This document shows, one piece after another, positions 50,298-57,922 of a stretch of DNA of 64,000 bases. The notes under the pieces are model-generated. The model saw only the letters and a list, made by a program, of their open reading frames with translations. It made no database searches and was not told where the DNA came from. The stretch comes from JAIQFL01 sp035295745 (GTDB lineage Bacteria; Acidobacteriota; Terriglobia; Bryobacterales; Bryobacteraceae): NCBI GenBank assembly GCA_035295745.1, contig DATGIL010000102.1:310001-374000 (forward strand), read 5' to 3'. The position numbers were made by a program, and so were the translations under genes. How positions within the stretch are numbered: the stretch's first letter is position 1; each line of letters opens with the position of its first letter.

Positions 50298-50496
50298 ACA
50301 CTTTGCGCTATCTTCAATTGTAGAGTTCTAAAACTACCAAGTCAAATTAGTTTTGCGAACGTCGTACGGGGAATACCGGGGAAACCCTGATGTCAGATTG
50401 ACGCTCGATTCCATCCGTGCACGACTTCCTCACACGCGTAACTGGTGTCACGTTCCCGATCTTTTTGATTCCAGCTTTTGTTAAGGTGAAGAGAAT

Positions 50497-51315
50497 ATGA
50501 GCGAAGAATTGGCCGAGGTTGATTTTCAGAGGTTCTGGCGCAGGCTCCAGCAACTCGGGCTGAACGCCTACGAGTCGCGCTCGTACCTGGTGCTCCTCGG
50601 GCATCCGAAGTTCAAGGCTTTGGAACTGGCGGCGCGGGCACACGTCCCCCGTCAGAAGATCTATGAGGTGCTCGACAGTCTGGTGGAGAAGGGATTCGCG
50701 CAGGTGGTGCAGGAAAAGACCAAGCTCTTCTCTGCCGTGGAGCCCAGCCTCGCCATTCCGGGTTATTTGAGCCGAAAGCGTCAGACGTTAGAGCAGGAAC
50801 TGACCGATAACGGGCGTGCCGGAACCGCTCTGATCGATGACTTGAAGACGTTCTATTCGGAAGGGCAGGGAGGGCGGGGCACTCTCGACTTTCTGCGCAT
50901 CGTGTCCGAGCCCGCGCAGACCGCGGCCGAGTACCGCCGCATGCTTTCCGAGGTCAAATACGAGTACCTGGAATTCTCGCGGCCGCCGTACGCCGTGGAT
51001 CCACTCGACGAGAAGCTGGTGAAGCAGGCTGGTTCGGGAGGAGTCGCCTGCCGGATCCTGATCGAGGCATCCACCCTCGATGACACTCACCGCCAGCGGC
51101 TCAGCGACTACATGGCTGCGGGCGTGGAGGTCAGAGTGGCCGAGTCGCTGCCGATGAAACTGGCGTTGTTCGACGGCGAACACGGGATGATCGCGCTTCT
51201 TGACCCGGTGATTACGCGCCCCACCTGGACGGCGGTGGTGTTCCATCACGAAGGCATGGGCGAAGCGATGAAGGGTCTCTTCGAGGACCGTTGGAGCCGC
51301 GGCCGCAATCTCTGA
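50497..51315 (+). CDS. TrmB-family transcriptional regulator
   Basis: 272 aa with GGTGAAGAG before the ATG. Residues 15-85 hold the TrmB winged helix: 'LGLNAYESRSYLVLLGHPKFKALELAARAHVPRQKIYEVLDSLVEKGFAQVVQ'. A helical dimerisation segment follows ('GYLSRKRQTLEQELTDNGRAG'), then a PLD-like C-terminal domain (about 130-270). TrmB proteins are best known as archaeal sugar-operon repressors; bacterial members are less studied. Ligand unknown. Its stop abuts exactly the stop of the convergent ADOP permease, so no intergenic base separates them. Confidence 0.88.
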   Translation: MSEELAEVDFQRFWRRLQQLGLNAYESRSYLVLLGHPKFKALELAARAHVPRQKIYEVLDSLVEKGFAQVVQEKTKLFSAVEPSLAIPGYLSRKRQTLEQELTDNGRAGTALIDDLKTFYSEGQGGRGTLDFLRIVSEPAQTAAEYRRMLSEVKYEYLEFSRPPYAVDPLDEKLVKQAGSGGVACRILIEASTLDDTHRQRLSDYMAAGVEVRVAESLPMKLALFDGEHGMIALLDPVITRPTWTAVVFHHEGMGEAMKGLFEDRWSRGRNL

Positions 51316-53715
51316 TCACTCGGCGCGGAGGGCGGCTACCGGATCGATGCGGGTGGCGCGCCATGTCGGCACGAAACTTGCCACTATCGCCACCAGGGCG
51401 ATGAGGGCCGCCACCGCGAGCATCACCCAGGGATCGTTCGGGCTCACTTCAAAGAGCACGGAGCGCAACAGACGGGCCGTCGCCATCGCTCCCGCGAGGC
51501 CTGCCGCAATTCCGATGGAGGCTGCCTTCAACCCCTGCCACAACACCAGCCTTGTGATCTCGGGAGCCGCCGCACCCAGCGCCATCCGGATCCCGAACTC
51601 GCTGGTGCGCTGGCCGACCGAGTAGGCCAGCACTCCGTACAGTCCAATCGCCGCGAGGCCGACCGCGAGGAGCGCAAAAAGGGCGATGAGGGTGAGTCCG
51701 AAGCGACTCTGCGAAGTCGCGCCATCCATCATCTCGTCCACGGTCTTCACGGTAACGGCAGGCATGTCGGGTGCGAGCGAGCGCAGGATCTTCTGCAGCG
51801 GCAGCGAGAGCAGGTTGGGATCGCCGGCCGCGCGCACCATCAGGCTGGCGAAGGTGAAGCGGCCCTGATATAACGGAAAGTACACCACGGGTTCGGGCGC
51901 CTGTGCCAGATTCTGGCGCGTATCGCCAACAATGCCGATGATTTCGCAAGTTGGCGGATCGCCGATTCGCAACCGTTTGCCGATCGGGTCTTCGCCGGGA
52001 AAGAAAGTCGATGCCATGGACTCGCTGATCACGGCTTTGCCGGCCGCCTCCAGCCCGTCGGCGTCGTTGAAGACCCGCCCACGCTTCACGGGGATCCCCA
52101 TCGCCTGGAAATATCCGGGGTCGGCGGACCGCACTACGGCGTCCAGGAAATGGCCCTGAGGCAATGGCGGGCGGCCCTCGATGGTAAAGGTGAAGTCCAT
52201 GAAGTGGCCGGCTAGCGGGGCCACGGTCACCAGGCCCGCACTTTGCACACCCGGTTGGGAGCGGACCTGCTCCACCAGATCGCGATAGAATGCGGCGACG
52301 CGCGCTTCCGGCTTCATGCTTCCGGGCAGCGAGAAATCAACCACCAACACTCTCTCGGTGGCAAATCCGGGAGCGACCCCGTGCAGTTTCGAGAGACTCT
52401 TGAGCATCAGGCCCGCGCCGGCCAGTAGCATCAACGACAAGGCAATCTCCGCCGCGACCAGCGCATCCCGAAACATCCCACGGCGTCTTCCGGCGGTGGC
52501 GGACCGCCCGCCTTCCTGCATCGCCGACGCCAGTCCGGCGCGCCAGGACCACAGGGCCGGCACCAGTCCCACAGCAACTCCTACCGCCAAACTGACGGCC
52601 GCGGTGAACGAGAGGACCGCACCGTTTACCTGCAGGTTTTGGATGCGCGGAATGTAACCCGCCATGCGGATCAAGACGCCTGTTCCCGCCATCGCAATTC
52701 CCAAACCGAGAACGGCTCCGGCTAACGAAAGAATCGAGCTCTCCGCCAGGAACTGCTTCACGATCTGCGCACGATTAGCGCCCAGAGCGACGCGGACGGC
52801 GACCTCGCGCCGCCGCGACACCGCACGCGCCAGCAGAAGATTGGTGACGTTAACGCAGGCGATCAACAGCACACATGCCACCGCACCCAGCAACACCAGC
52901 AGCATCGGCCTTACCCCCGATACCATCCGCTCATCCATCCGAACCACATTTGCGCCTTTGCCGGTGAGTTCCTCGGGATGCTGCTGGCGGATCCGCTGCG
53001 CGATGCCGTCGAGTTCTGTGCGAGCCGCCTCGACGGAGACGCCGGGCTTCAATCGCGCGAGGGCCATGAAGCGATGATTGCCCCGCTCTTGACGGGCCTG
53101 AGTCGGCACCTTCTGCCAAACCGGTAGCCAGACTTGCACTTCCGCGCGCGGATAATCAAACCCGGCGGGCATCACGCCGACGATGGTGTGAGGCTCGCTG
53201 CCCAGGCGCGCTTTTTGGCCGATCACCTCAGGCCGCCCGCCGAATCGCTGCTTCCAGAGCGAATCGCTGATGATGACCACGGGAGTAGCTCCGCGTACGT
53301 CGTCGGCGGCGGTAAAGGTGCGCCCCAAGGCTGGTTGCGCGCCGAGGGTGGCGAAAAGGTTGTAAGAGCAGATGGCCCCACGGATGTTCTCCGGCAGTCC
53401 TCCGTCATCAGGCCAGAAGCTGGTGCCATACTCGCCGTAGAAAGCCATCTGCTCGAAGCCGTGCGCGTCGCGCTGCCAGTCGTACAAGTTTGGAGCGGAG
53501 ACGGTGTTGAACGCGGTTTCGCTGACCACGTTACGTTCGAAGAGATTGACGAGGCGCTCAGGGTGCGGATACGGCAACGGCGCCAGCAGGACGGCGCGAA
53601 TCACGGTGAAGATTGCAGAATTGGCCCCGATTCCCAAGGCGAGCACGAGGACGGCTGCCAACGTGAATCCGGGAGTGCGAAGGAGTTTGCGGAAGGCGTA
53701 ACGGAGATCGCGCAT
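51316..53715 (-). CDS. ADOP-type ABC permease (duplicated MacB/FtsX), copy 2
   Basis: 799 aa. The architecture equals that of copy 1: 'MRDLRYAFRKLLRTPGFTLAAVLVLALGIGANSAIFTVIRAVLL', MacB core domain (about 45-240), FtsX TMs (about 265-410: 'RAVSRRREVAVRVALGANR'), second core ('ERVLVVDFSLPGSMKPEARVAAFYRDLVEQVRSQPGVQSAGLV') and second FtsX block (about 675-790), ending 'WRATRIDPVAALRAE'. No ATPase gene accompanies it. Both copies are presumably inner-membrane components of a MacB-like machine. The neighbouring TrmB gene may be unrelated because the genes converge. Confidence 0.95.
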   Translation of the reverse strand: MRDLRYAFRKLLRTPGFTLAAVLVLALGIGANSAIFTVIRAVLLAPLPYPHPERLVNLFERNVVSETAFNTVSAPNLYDWQRDAHGFEQMAFYGEYGTSFWPDDGGLPENIRGAICSYNLFATLGAQPALGRTFTAADDVRGATPVVIISDSLWKQRFGGRPEVIGQKARLGSEPHTIVGVMPAGFDYPRAEVQVWLPVWQKVPTQARQERGNHRFMALARLKPGVSVEAARTELDGIAQRIRQQHPEELTGKGANVVRMDERMVSGVRPMLLVLLGAVACVLLIACVNVTNLLLARAVSRRREVAVRVALGANRAQIVKQFLAESSILSLAGAVLGLGIAMAGTGVLIRMAGYIPRIQNLQVNGAVLSFTAAVSLAVGVAVGLVPALWSWRAGLASAMQEGGRSATAGRRRGMFRDALVAAEIALSLMLLAGAGLMLKSLSKLHGVAPGFATERVLVVDFSLPGSMKPEARVAAFYRDLVEQVRSQPGVQSAGLVTVAPLAGHFMDFTFTIEGRPPLPQGHFLDAVVRSADPGYFQAMGIPVKRGRVFNDADGLEAAGKAVISESMASTFFPGEDPIGKRLRIGDPPTCEIIGIVGDTRQNLAQAPEPVVYFPLYQGRFTFASLMVRAAGDPNLLSLPLQKILRSLAPDMPAVTVKTVDEMMDGATSQSRFGLTLIALFALLAVGLAAIGLYGVLAYSVGQRTSEFGIRMALGAAAPEITRLVLWQGLKAASIGIAAGLAGAMATARLLRSVLFEVSPNDPWVMLAVAALIALVAIVASFVPTWRATRIDPVAALRAE

Positions 53716-53879
53716 AGGGACTATACTCCGCGAGCGCGAGGAAGTTACGTTTCAAAGCGCGCTTTGTCACGTGCGTCAAGGGCGTCAAGGAGGGGGGCTC
53801 TAAGCGAAGACCGGGCTCTGCCCGCAGGCAAAGGCACACACGATGAGTAAGGTGGCCAGCGCAAGTCGACCCAGGCCCG

Positions 53880-53985
53880 CCGCGAAAACGGAATGGGCCA
53901 CCGATGGGCACCGATGAACCCGGATTAGAAGCACGGCAGTGTTTGTGTTTGGGTTCATCTGCGTCCATCCGTTTTCATCGCCGGC
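53880..53985. repeat. Long imperfect inverted repeat
   Basis: GATGGGCACCGATGAACCC (53903-53921) pairs with GGGTTCATCTGCGTCCATC (53951-53969) at 15 of 19 positions, and the outer parts (GCGAAAACGGAATGG and CCATCCGTTTTCATCGC) also pair with small gaps. This 'ATCGGTGTTCATCGG' style repeat is a frequent dispersed intergenic repeat in environmental genomes as I recall. It lies just past the stop of the ABC exporter and could act as a terminator. Confidence 0.65.
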
Positions 53986-53998
53986 TGATTACCATGCG

Positions 53999-55822
53999 CT
54001 ATCCTACCGCCAAACTCGCCGTCTCGCGGAATTGCATCGAGTACAGCCTTGCATACAATCCGCCGAGATCCATCAACTGCCGATGCGTTCCTAATTCAAC
54101 AATTTTCCCGGTATCCACTACCGCAATTCGATGCGCGATCTTAATCGTGCTCAGCCGATGGGCGATGATCACTGTTGTGCGTCCCGCCATCAAACGATGG
54201 AGCGCATCCTGCACCTGGCCCTCGGAGTCGTTGTCCAACGAACTGGTCGCCTCGTCCAGCAGTAGGATTCGCGGGTCCTTCAGAATCGCGCGCGCGATGG
54301 CGATGCGTTGGCGCTGGCCTCCGCTGAGGCGGGTGCCGCGCTCTCCGACGACGGTCTCGTATCCCTGCGGAAAATCCTGGATGAAGTCGTGCGCATTCGC
54401 GGCTCGCGCGGCGGCGATCATCTCGCCTTCGGTCGCATCCAGACGGCCATAGAGAATGTTCTCGCGAATCGAACCGCCGAACAGCATCGTTTCCTGCGGC
54501 ACGATTGCCATTTGTGCGCGCAGACTCTCTTGCGTTGCCTCGCGCAAGTCGTAATCATCGATCCGCAGGCGGCCGCCCGCAGGGTCGTAAAAGCGAGGGA
54601 TCAGATTGAACAACGTGCTCTTGCCAGCGCCGCTCGGGCCGACGAGGGCCAGAATCTCGCCCGGTTCGATGTCGAGCGTAATGCCGCGAATCACCGGCAC
54701 ATTTTTCTCGTACTCGAATGTCACATCTTCGAAGCAGATGCGCCCGTCTACCGGAGGCAGCGACATCGCGCCCGGAGCGTCCTGCACAGAAGGCTGCATA
54801 TCGAGTATCTCGAACACACGCTGCACTCCGCCAATCGCGCTGCGAAATTGACCGTACATCCCCGCCAGCCCGCCAATACTGGCCGCGATCATCATGCTGT
54901 ACATCAGGAAGCCATTGATCATTGCGAGCGTCAAGCGGCCCGCGATCACCTCGCGTCCGCCGTACCACATGATCGCGGCGATGGAACCGAAGCCCAGGAA
55001 CATCATAACCGTCGCGAATAGAGAGTTGGACATCGCCATCCGCACCGACGCCTGGAACGCTCGCCGTATGGCGCTGCCGTAGCGATCGGTTTCGTGCCGC
55101 TCTCGTCCGAAACTCTTCACTACGCGAATCCCCTGCAGCGCCTCCTCGGCCACCGTGGTCGACTCGGCCAACTGATCCTGCACCGCCATGCTGGCCTTGT
55201 GCAGCCTGCGGCCAAACACGCTGGCTACGAGAATCACGGCGGGCACGAGCGCGACGATGAACAGCGTCAGGCGGGCATTCATCGACACCACGATGGTCAA
55301 CGCTCCGACCAGCGATACCGTTTGACTCAGTAAAGAAGTCAGATTGCTGGTGAGCACCGAGCGCATCTGAGTCACATCGCTCGAAAGACGCGACACAATC
55401 TCGCCGACACGCCGGCTCGAGAAGAAGTCCAGAGACAGGCGGTGCAGGTGATTGTAGAGCGCGGTGCGCAGATCGCAAACGATGTGTTCTCCCACCACCA
55501 TCAGCAGGGTCGATTGCAGAAACGAAAAAGCCGCCTGCGCCAGGAAGATGCCCACCAGCAGGAGCGCCAGATGATTGAGCGCGCCCATGCTTTTGGTACG
55601 CGTCACGGAATCCAGCAGACGCACGATTACCATCGGAAAGCTGAGTCCGAGGCCCGTGGAGATCAGCAGTGCCAGGGCCGCGAGCACCATCCGGCCTTTG
55701 TATGGACTCAACCATGCGAACAACCGCCGCCAATTCACTACCTTGATGGAAACGGGTGGTTCTTTTCGGTCGGAAATCGCGAAGCGCGCCCGGTGATGTC
55801 CGTTGGAGCGGTCATGCATCAT
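53999..55822 (-). CDS. ABC exporter, TMD-NBD fusion (MsbA-like)
   Basis: 607 aa. Six TM helices in about 35-320 (type I exporter fold, with the coupling region 'RVGEIVSRLSSDVTQMRS'), and the ATPase domain about 355-600: Walker A 'GPSGAGKST', Q-loop 'AIVPQETMLFGGSIRENILYG', signature 'LSGGQRQRIAIARAIL', Walker B 'ILLLDEATSSLD' and switch His 'IIAHRLSTI'. MsbA-like exporters flip lipid A core or other hydrophobic molecules as homodimers. A 20-residue polar N-terminus precedes helix 1. A nearby acidobacterial gene for LPS assembly was not seen, so the substrate is open. Confidence 0.95.
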   Translation of the reverse strand: MMHDRSNGHHRARFAISDRKEPPVSIKVVNWRRLFAWLSPYKGRMVLAALALLISTGLGLSFPMVIVRLLDSVTRTKSMGALNHLALLLVGIFLAQAAFSFLQSTLLMVVGEHIVCDLRTALYNHLHRLSLDFFSSRRVGEIVSRLSSDVTQMRSVLTSNLTSLLSQTVSLVGALTIVVSMNARLTLFIVALVPAVILVASVFGRRLHKASMAVQDQLAESTTVAEEALQGIRVVKSFGRERHETDRYGSAIRRAFQASVRMAMSNSLFATVMMFLGFGSIAAIMWYGGREVIAGRLTLAMINGFLMYSMMIAASIGGLAGMYGQFRSAIGGVQRVFEILDMQPSVQDAPGAMSLPPVDGRICFEDVTFEYEKNVPVIRGITLDIEPGEILALVGPSGAGKSTLFNLIPRFYDPAGGRLRIDDYDLREATQESLRAQMAIVPQETMLFGGSIRENILYGRLDATEGEMIAAARAANAHDFIQDFPQGYETVVGERGTRLSGGQRQRIAIARAILKDPRILLLDEATSSLDNDSEGQVQDALHRLMAGRTTVIIAHRLSTIKIAHRIAVVDTGKIVELGTHRQLMDLGGLYARLYSMQFRETASLAVG

Positions 55823-55892
55823 ACTTGCCGAGCTTACACGCCTTGTATAAATGGAATTTAAACGGAATGGCGGCTTCTATGCATCGGAACTG

Positions 55893-55951
55893 ACCCGCGA
55901 AAAGCGTCGAGAAGAGTCTCAACGCGGCAAACAGAAGTATTTGCGCCACGG
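55893..55951 (+). repeat. Dispersed double-hairpin element, copy 6
   Basis: GCGTCGAGA-AGAG-TCTCAACGC (one mismatch) then GCAAACA-GAAG-TATTTGC (one mismatch). It lies 39 bp past the stop (55990) of the minus-strand histidine kinase with the T run downstream, again in terminator orientation. Confidence 0.8.
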
Positions 55952-55989
55952 GCTTTCATTACACAAAGGAATAGTCTGCTCGACTGGCG

Positions 55990-57036
55990 TCAAGCCAGCG
56001 GCAGATTTACTGTAAACACGGATCCCGATCCTGACTGGCTCTCGACGGCGATAGTGCCGCGATGCATCTCCACTACCTTCTTCGCAATCGACAGACCCAG
56101 CCCGCTGCCGCTTTCGGTCCGGCGGCGGGAACGATCGGCCTTATAGAACCGCTCGAAGATGTGGGGCAGATCCTGGGCAGGGATGCCGATGCCGGTATCG
56201 GCGATGGTCACTTCCAGCCGGCCGGACAGACGCCTCAACGCTACCCGCAAACTCCCACCGGGAGGAGTGAATTTGATGCCGTTGTGGATGAGGTTGATCC
56301 AGACTTGGCTTAGCAGGTCTTCATCCGCCTTGATGTCGGCCTCTTCGAGAGCTACGTCCATTTCGAGTTGCTTGCCGGCCCATTGCGGCTCGCATGCCAG
56401 GATCAGGCGGCGGATTTGTGCATCCAGACGGTAATCCCTGGGCTCGAATTTCGGCTGGGCGGACTCGAGGGATGCGAGCTTCAGCAAATTGGCACTAAGG
56501 TTCGACAGCCGCACACTCTCGGAGTCAATCACGTCGAGATAGTGGCGGCGCTCTTCGTCAGTGAGATGGTTCTCCCGCAATGCGCACGCGAATCCGCGGA
56601 TGGAGGTCAAGGGCGATTGGATCTCATGTGAAACATCCGAGACAAACTCGCGCCGCATCTTCTCCATCTGGTCAAGCTGCAGGGCCATTCGGTTCACGCT
56701 CTGCACCAGTTCGGCAACCGCCCCGCGTGCTTCCGAGCGAGCGTCCAGCCGCGTGCTGAAATCGCCTTTGGCGATCCGTTCGAGCGCGTCGATGATGTTG
56801 GCGAAAGGGCCGCCGCGAGGCTTTCGGAACAGCAGTCCGAAGACGATCACGGCGAGCACCATCAACATCAACCCAAGCACCGTATTGATGATCTGTGCCT
56901 CAAGAGCAGCCGGGTGCCAGCCCACCCGTCGATAGACTTCCGCCGTAATGTAGAAGGCAATCGTCAGACCAGAGCCGATCAGAACGACAGGGGCCGCCAG
57001 ATGGACGGCTGTACGCGCAACCCGCCGGACCTTCAT
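55990..57036 (-). CDS. Sensor histidine kinase (HAMP-HisKA-HATPase)
   Basis: 348 aa. Two TM helices (about 12-32 and 49-70) with a very short periplasmic loop of about 16 residues, so there is little room for an extracellular sensor. HAMP about 72-125; HisKA with His137 in 'FVSDVSHEIQSPLTSIRGFA' (the usual 'SHELRTPL' appears as SHEIQSPL); HATPase about 235-348 with 'LIHNGIKFTPPGG', 'IADTGIGIPAQDLPHIFERFYKADRSR' and 'GSGLGLSIAKKV'. Its ATG overlaps the response-regulator stop by 4 bp (ATGA), giving translational coupling. Probably an intramembrane-sensing kinase; envelope stress is a guess. Confidence 0.95.
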   Translation of the reverse strand: MKVRRVARTAVHLAAPVVLIGSGLTIAFYITAEVYRRVGWHPAALEAQIINTVLGLMLMVLAVIVFGLLFRKPRGGPFANIIDALERIAKGDFSTRLDARSEARGAVAELVQSVNRMALQLDQMEKMRREFVSDVSHEIQSPLTSIRGFACALRENHLTDEERRHYLDVIDSESVRLSNLSANLLKLASLESAQPKFEPRDYRLDAQIRRLILACEPQWAGKQLEMDVALEEADIKADEDLLSQVWINLIHNGIKFTPPGGSLRVALRRLSGRLEVTIADTGIGIPAQDLPHIFERFYKADRSRRRTESGSGLGLSIAKKVVEMHRGTIAVESQSGSGSVFTVNLPLA

Positions 57037-57719
57037 ACTTGCGCCTCCAGCCGATAGCCGAGCCCGCGGATGGTGCGGATCTGAAACGAGTGCCGGTCCT
57101 CGGGAAAGCGCTCGCGCAGCCGGTTGATATGCACATCCAAGGTCCGTTCATTGCCTTCGAAATCGTAACCCCAGACGTCTTCGATCAGGCGTTCGCGCGT
57201 GAGCGTCACGCCCGGATAGCTGGCCAGTTTGAACAGCAGTTCGAACTCTTTGAGCGGCAGCGTCACGGGCTCGCCCTTCACCGTGACTTCGTAAGTCTGG
57301 CGATTCATCGCCAGATCGCCGGCCTGCACCGTCTGCGACGCCGCGATGCGGTAGCGCTTGAGCAGGGCCTTAACCCGCGCCACCAGTTCGACTGGTTCGA
57401 ACGGCTTGACCAGATAGTCGTCCGTACCCAATTGGAAGCCCTTCACCTTATCGGCGGTTTCGCCCTTGGCGGTGATGATCAGCAAGGGGCAGTCGCCGGA
57501 TTGCCGCAGGCGCCGGCACAACTCCCACCCGTCCAGGTTGGGCATCATGATGTCCAGAATCACCATGTCCGCCTTCACGGTCTCGAGTTTCGCGAGCGCC
57601 TGGACGCCGTCGGAAGCCTCGAAGACGTCGAGACCTTCGCGCGCCAGAAAGATCCGGACCAACTCCCGAATATGCGGATCGTCGTCGACCACCAGGATCT
57701 TGCTCACCGCCGTCCTCAT
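57033..57719 (-). CDS. OmpR-type response regulator
   Basis: 228 aa from the ATG at 57719; the frame is open further to 57878 but the receiver starts here. Receiver about 6-118: acidic pocket 'VVDDDPH', phospho-acceptor Asp56 in 'MVILDIMMPNLDG', 'IITAKGE', 'DYLVKPFEPVELVARV'. DNA-binding winged helix about 130-225: 'LPLKEFELLFKLASYPGVTLTRERLIEDVWGYDFEGNERTLDVHINRLRERF'. It forms a two-component pair with the overlapping kinase. A C-rich intergenic region separates it from the divergent TonB receptor, a possible target. Confidence 0.96.
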   Translation of the reverse strand: MRTAVSKILVVDDDPHIRELVRIFLAREGLDVFEASDGVQALAKLETVKADMVILDIMMPNLDGWELCRRLRQSGDCPLLIITAKGETADKVKGFQLGTDDYLVKPFEPVELVARVKALLKRYRIAASQTVQAGDLAMNRQTYEVTVKGEPVTLPLKEFELLFKLASYPGVTLTRERLIEDVWGYDFEGNERTLDVHINRLRERFPEDRHSFQIRTIRGLGYRLEAQV

Positions 57720-57873
57720 TTCAGGAATACACCATGCGTGTAAACGGAAGGTAAACGGAGTTTCGTCTCGCTGGGATAAAAACTTTTTGCAGCGTGGACC
57801 CGAAGTGATCGACTGTCCGCATCGCAGCCGAAGCCCTTCCCCGGACTCGCGAGCGGGTGCGGGTTCCATCTTC

Positions 57874-57912
57874 CCCAACCCCCAAGCCCCAATCCCCGAC
57901 CCCTGCTTCCAG
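57874..57912. repeat. C-rich tract
   Basis: CCCCAACCCCCAAGCCCC, CAATCCCCGACCCC and TGCTTCCAGG; shares its ending with the tract at 17370-17396. The G-rich complement may form quadruplexes. It sits just 11 bp before the TonB receptor ATG (57923), inside what must be that gene's promoter or leader. Confidence 0.6.
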
Positions 57913-57922
57913 GCCCGGTGCT

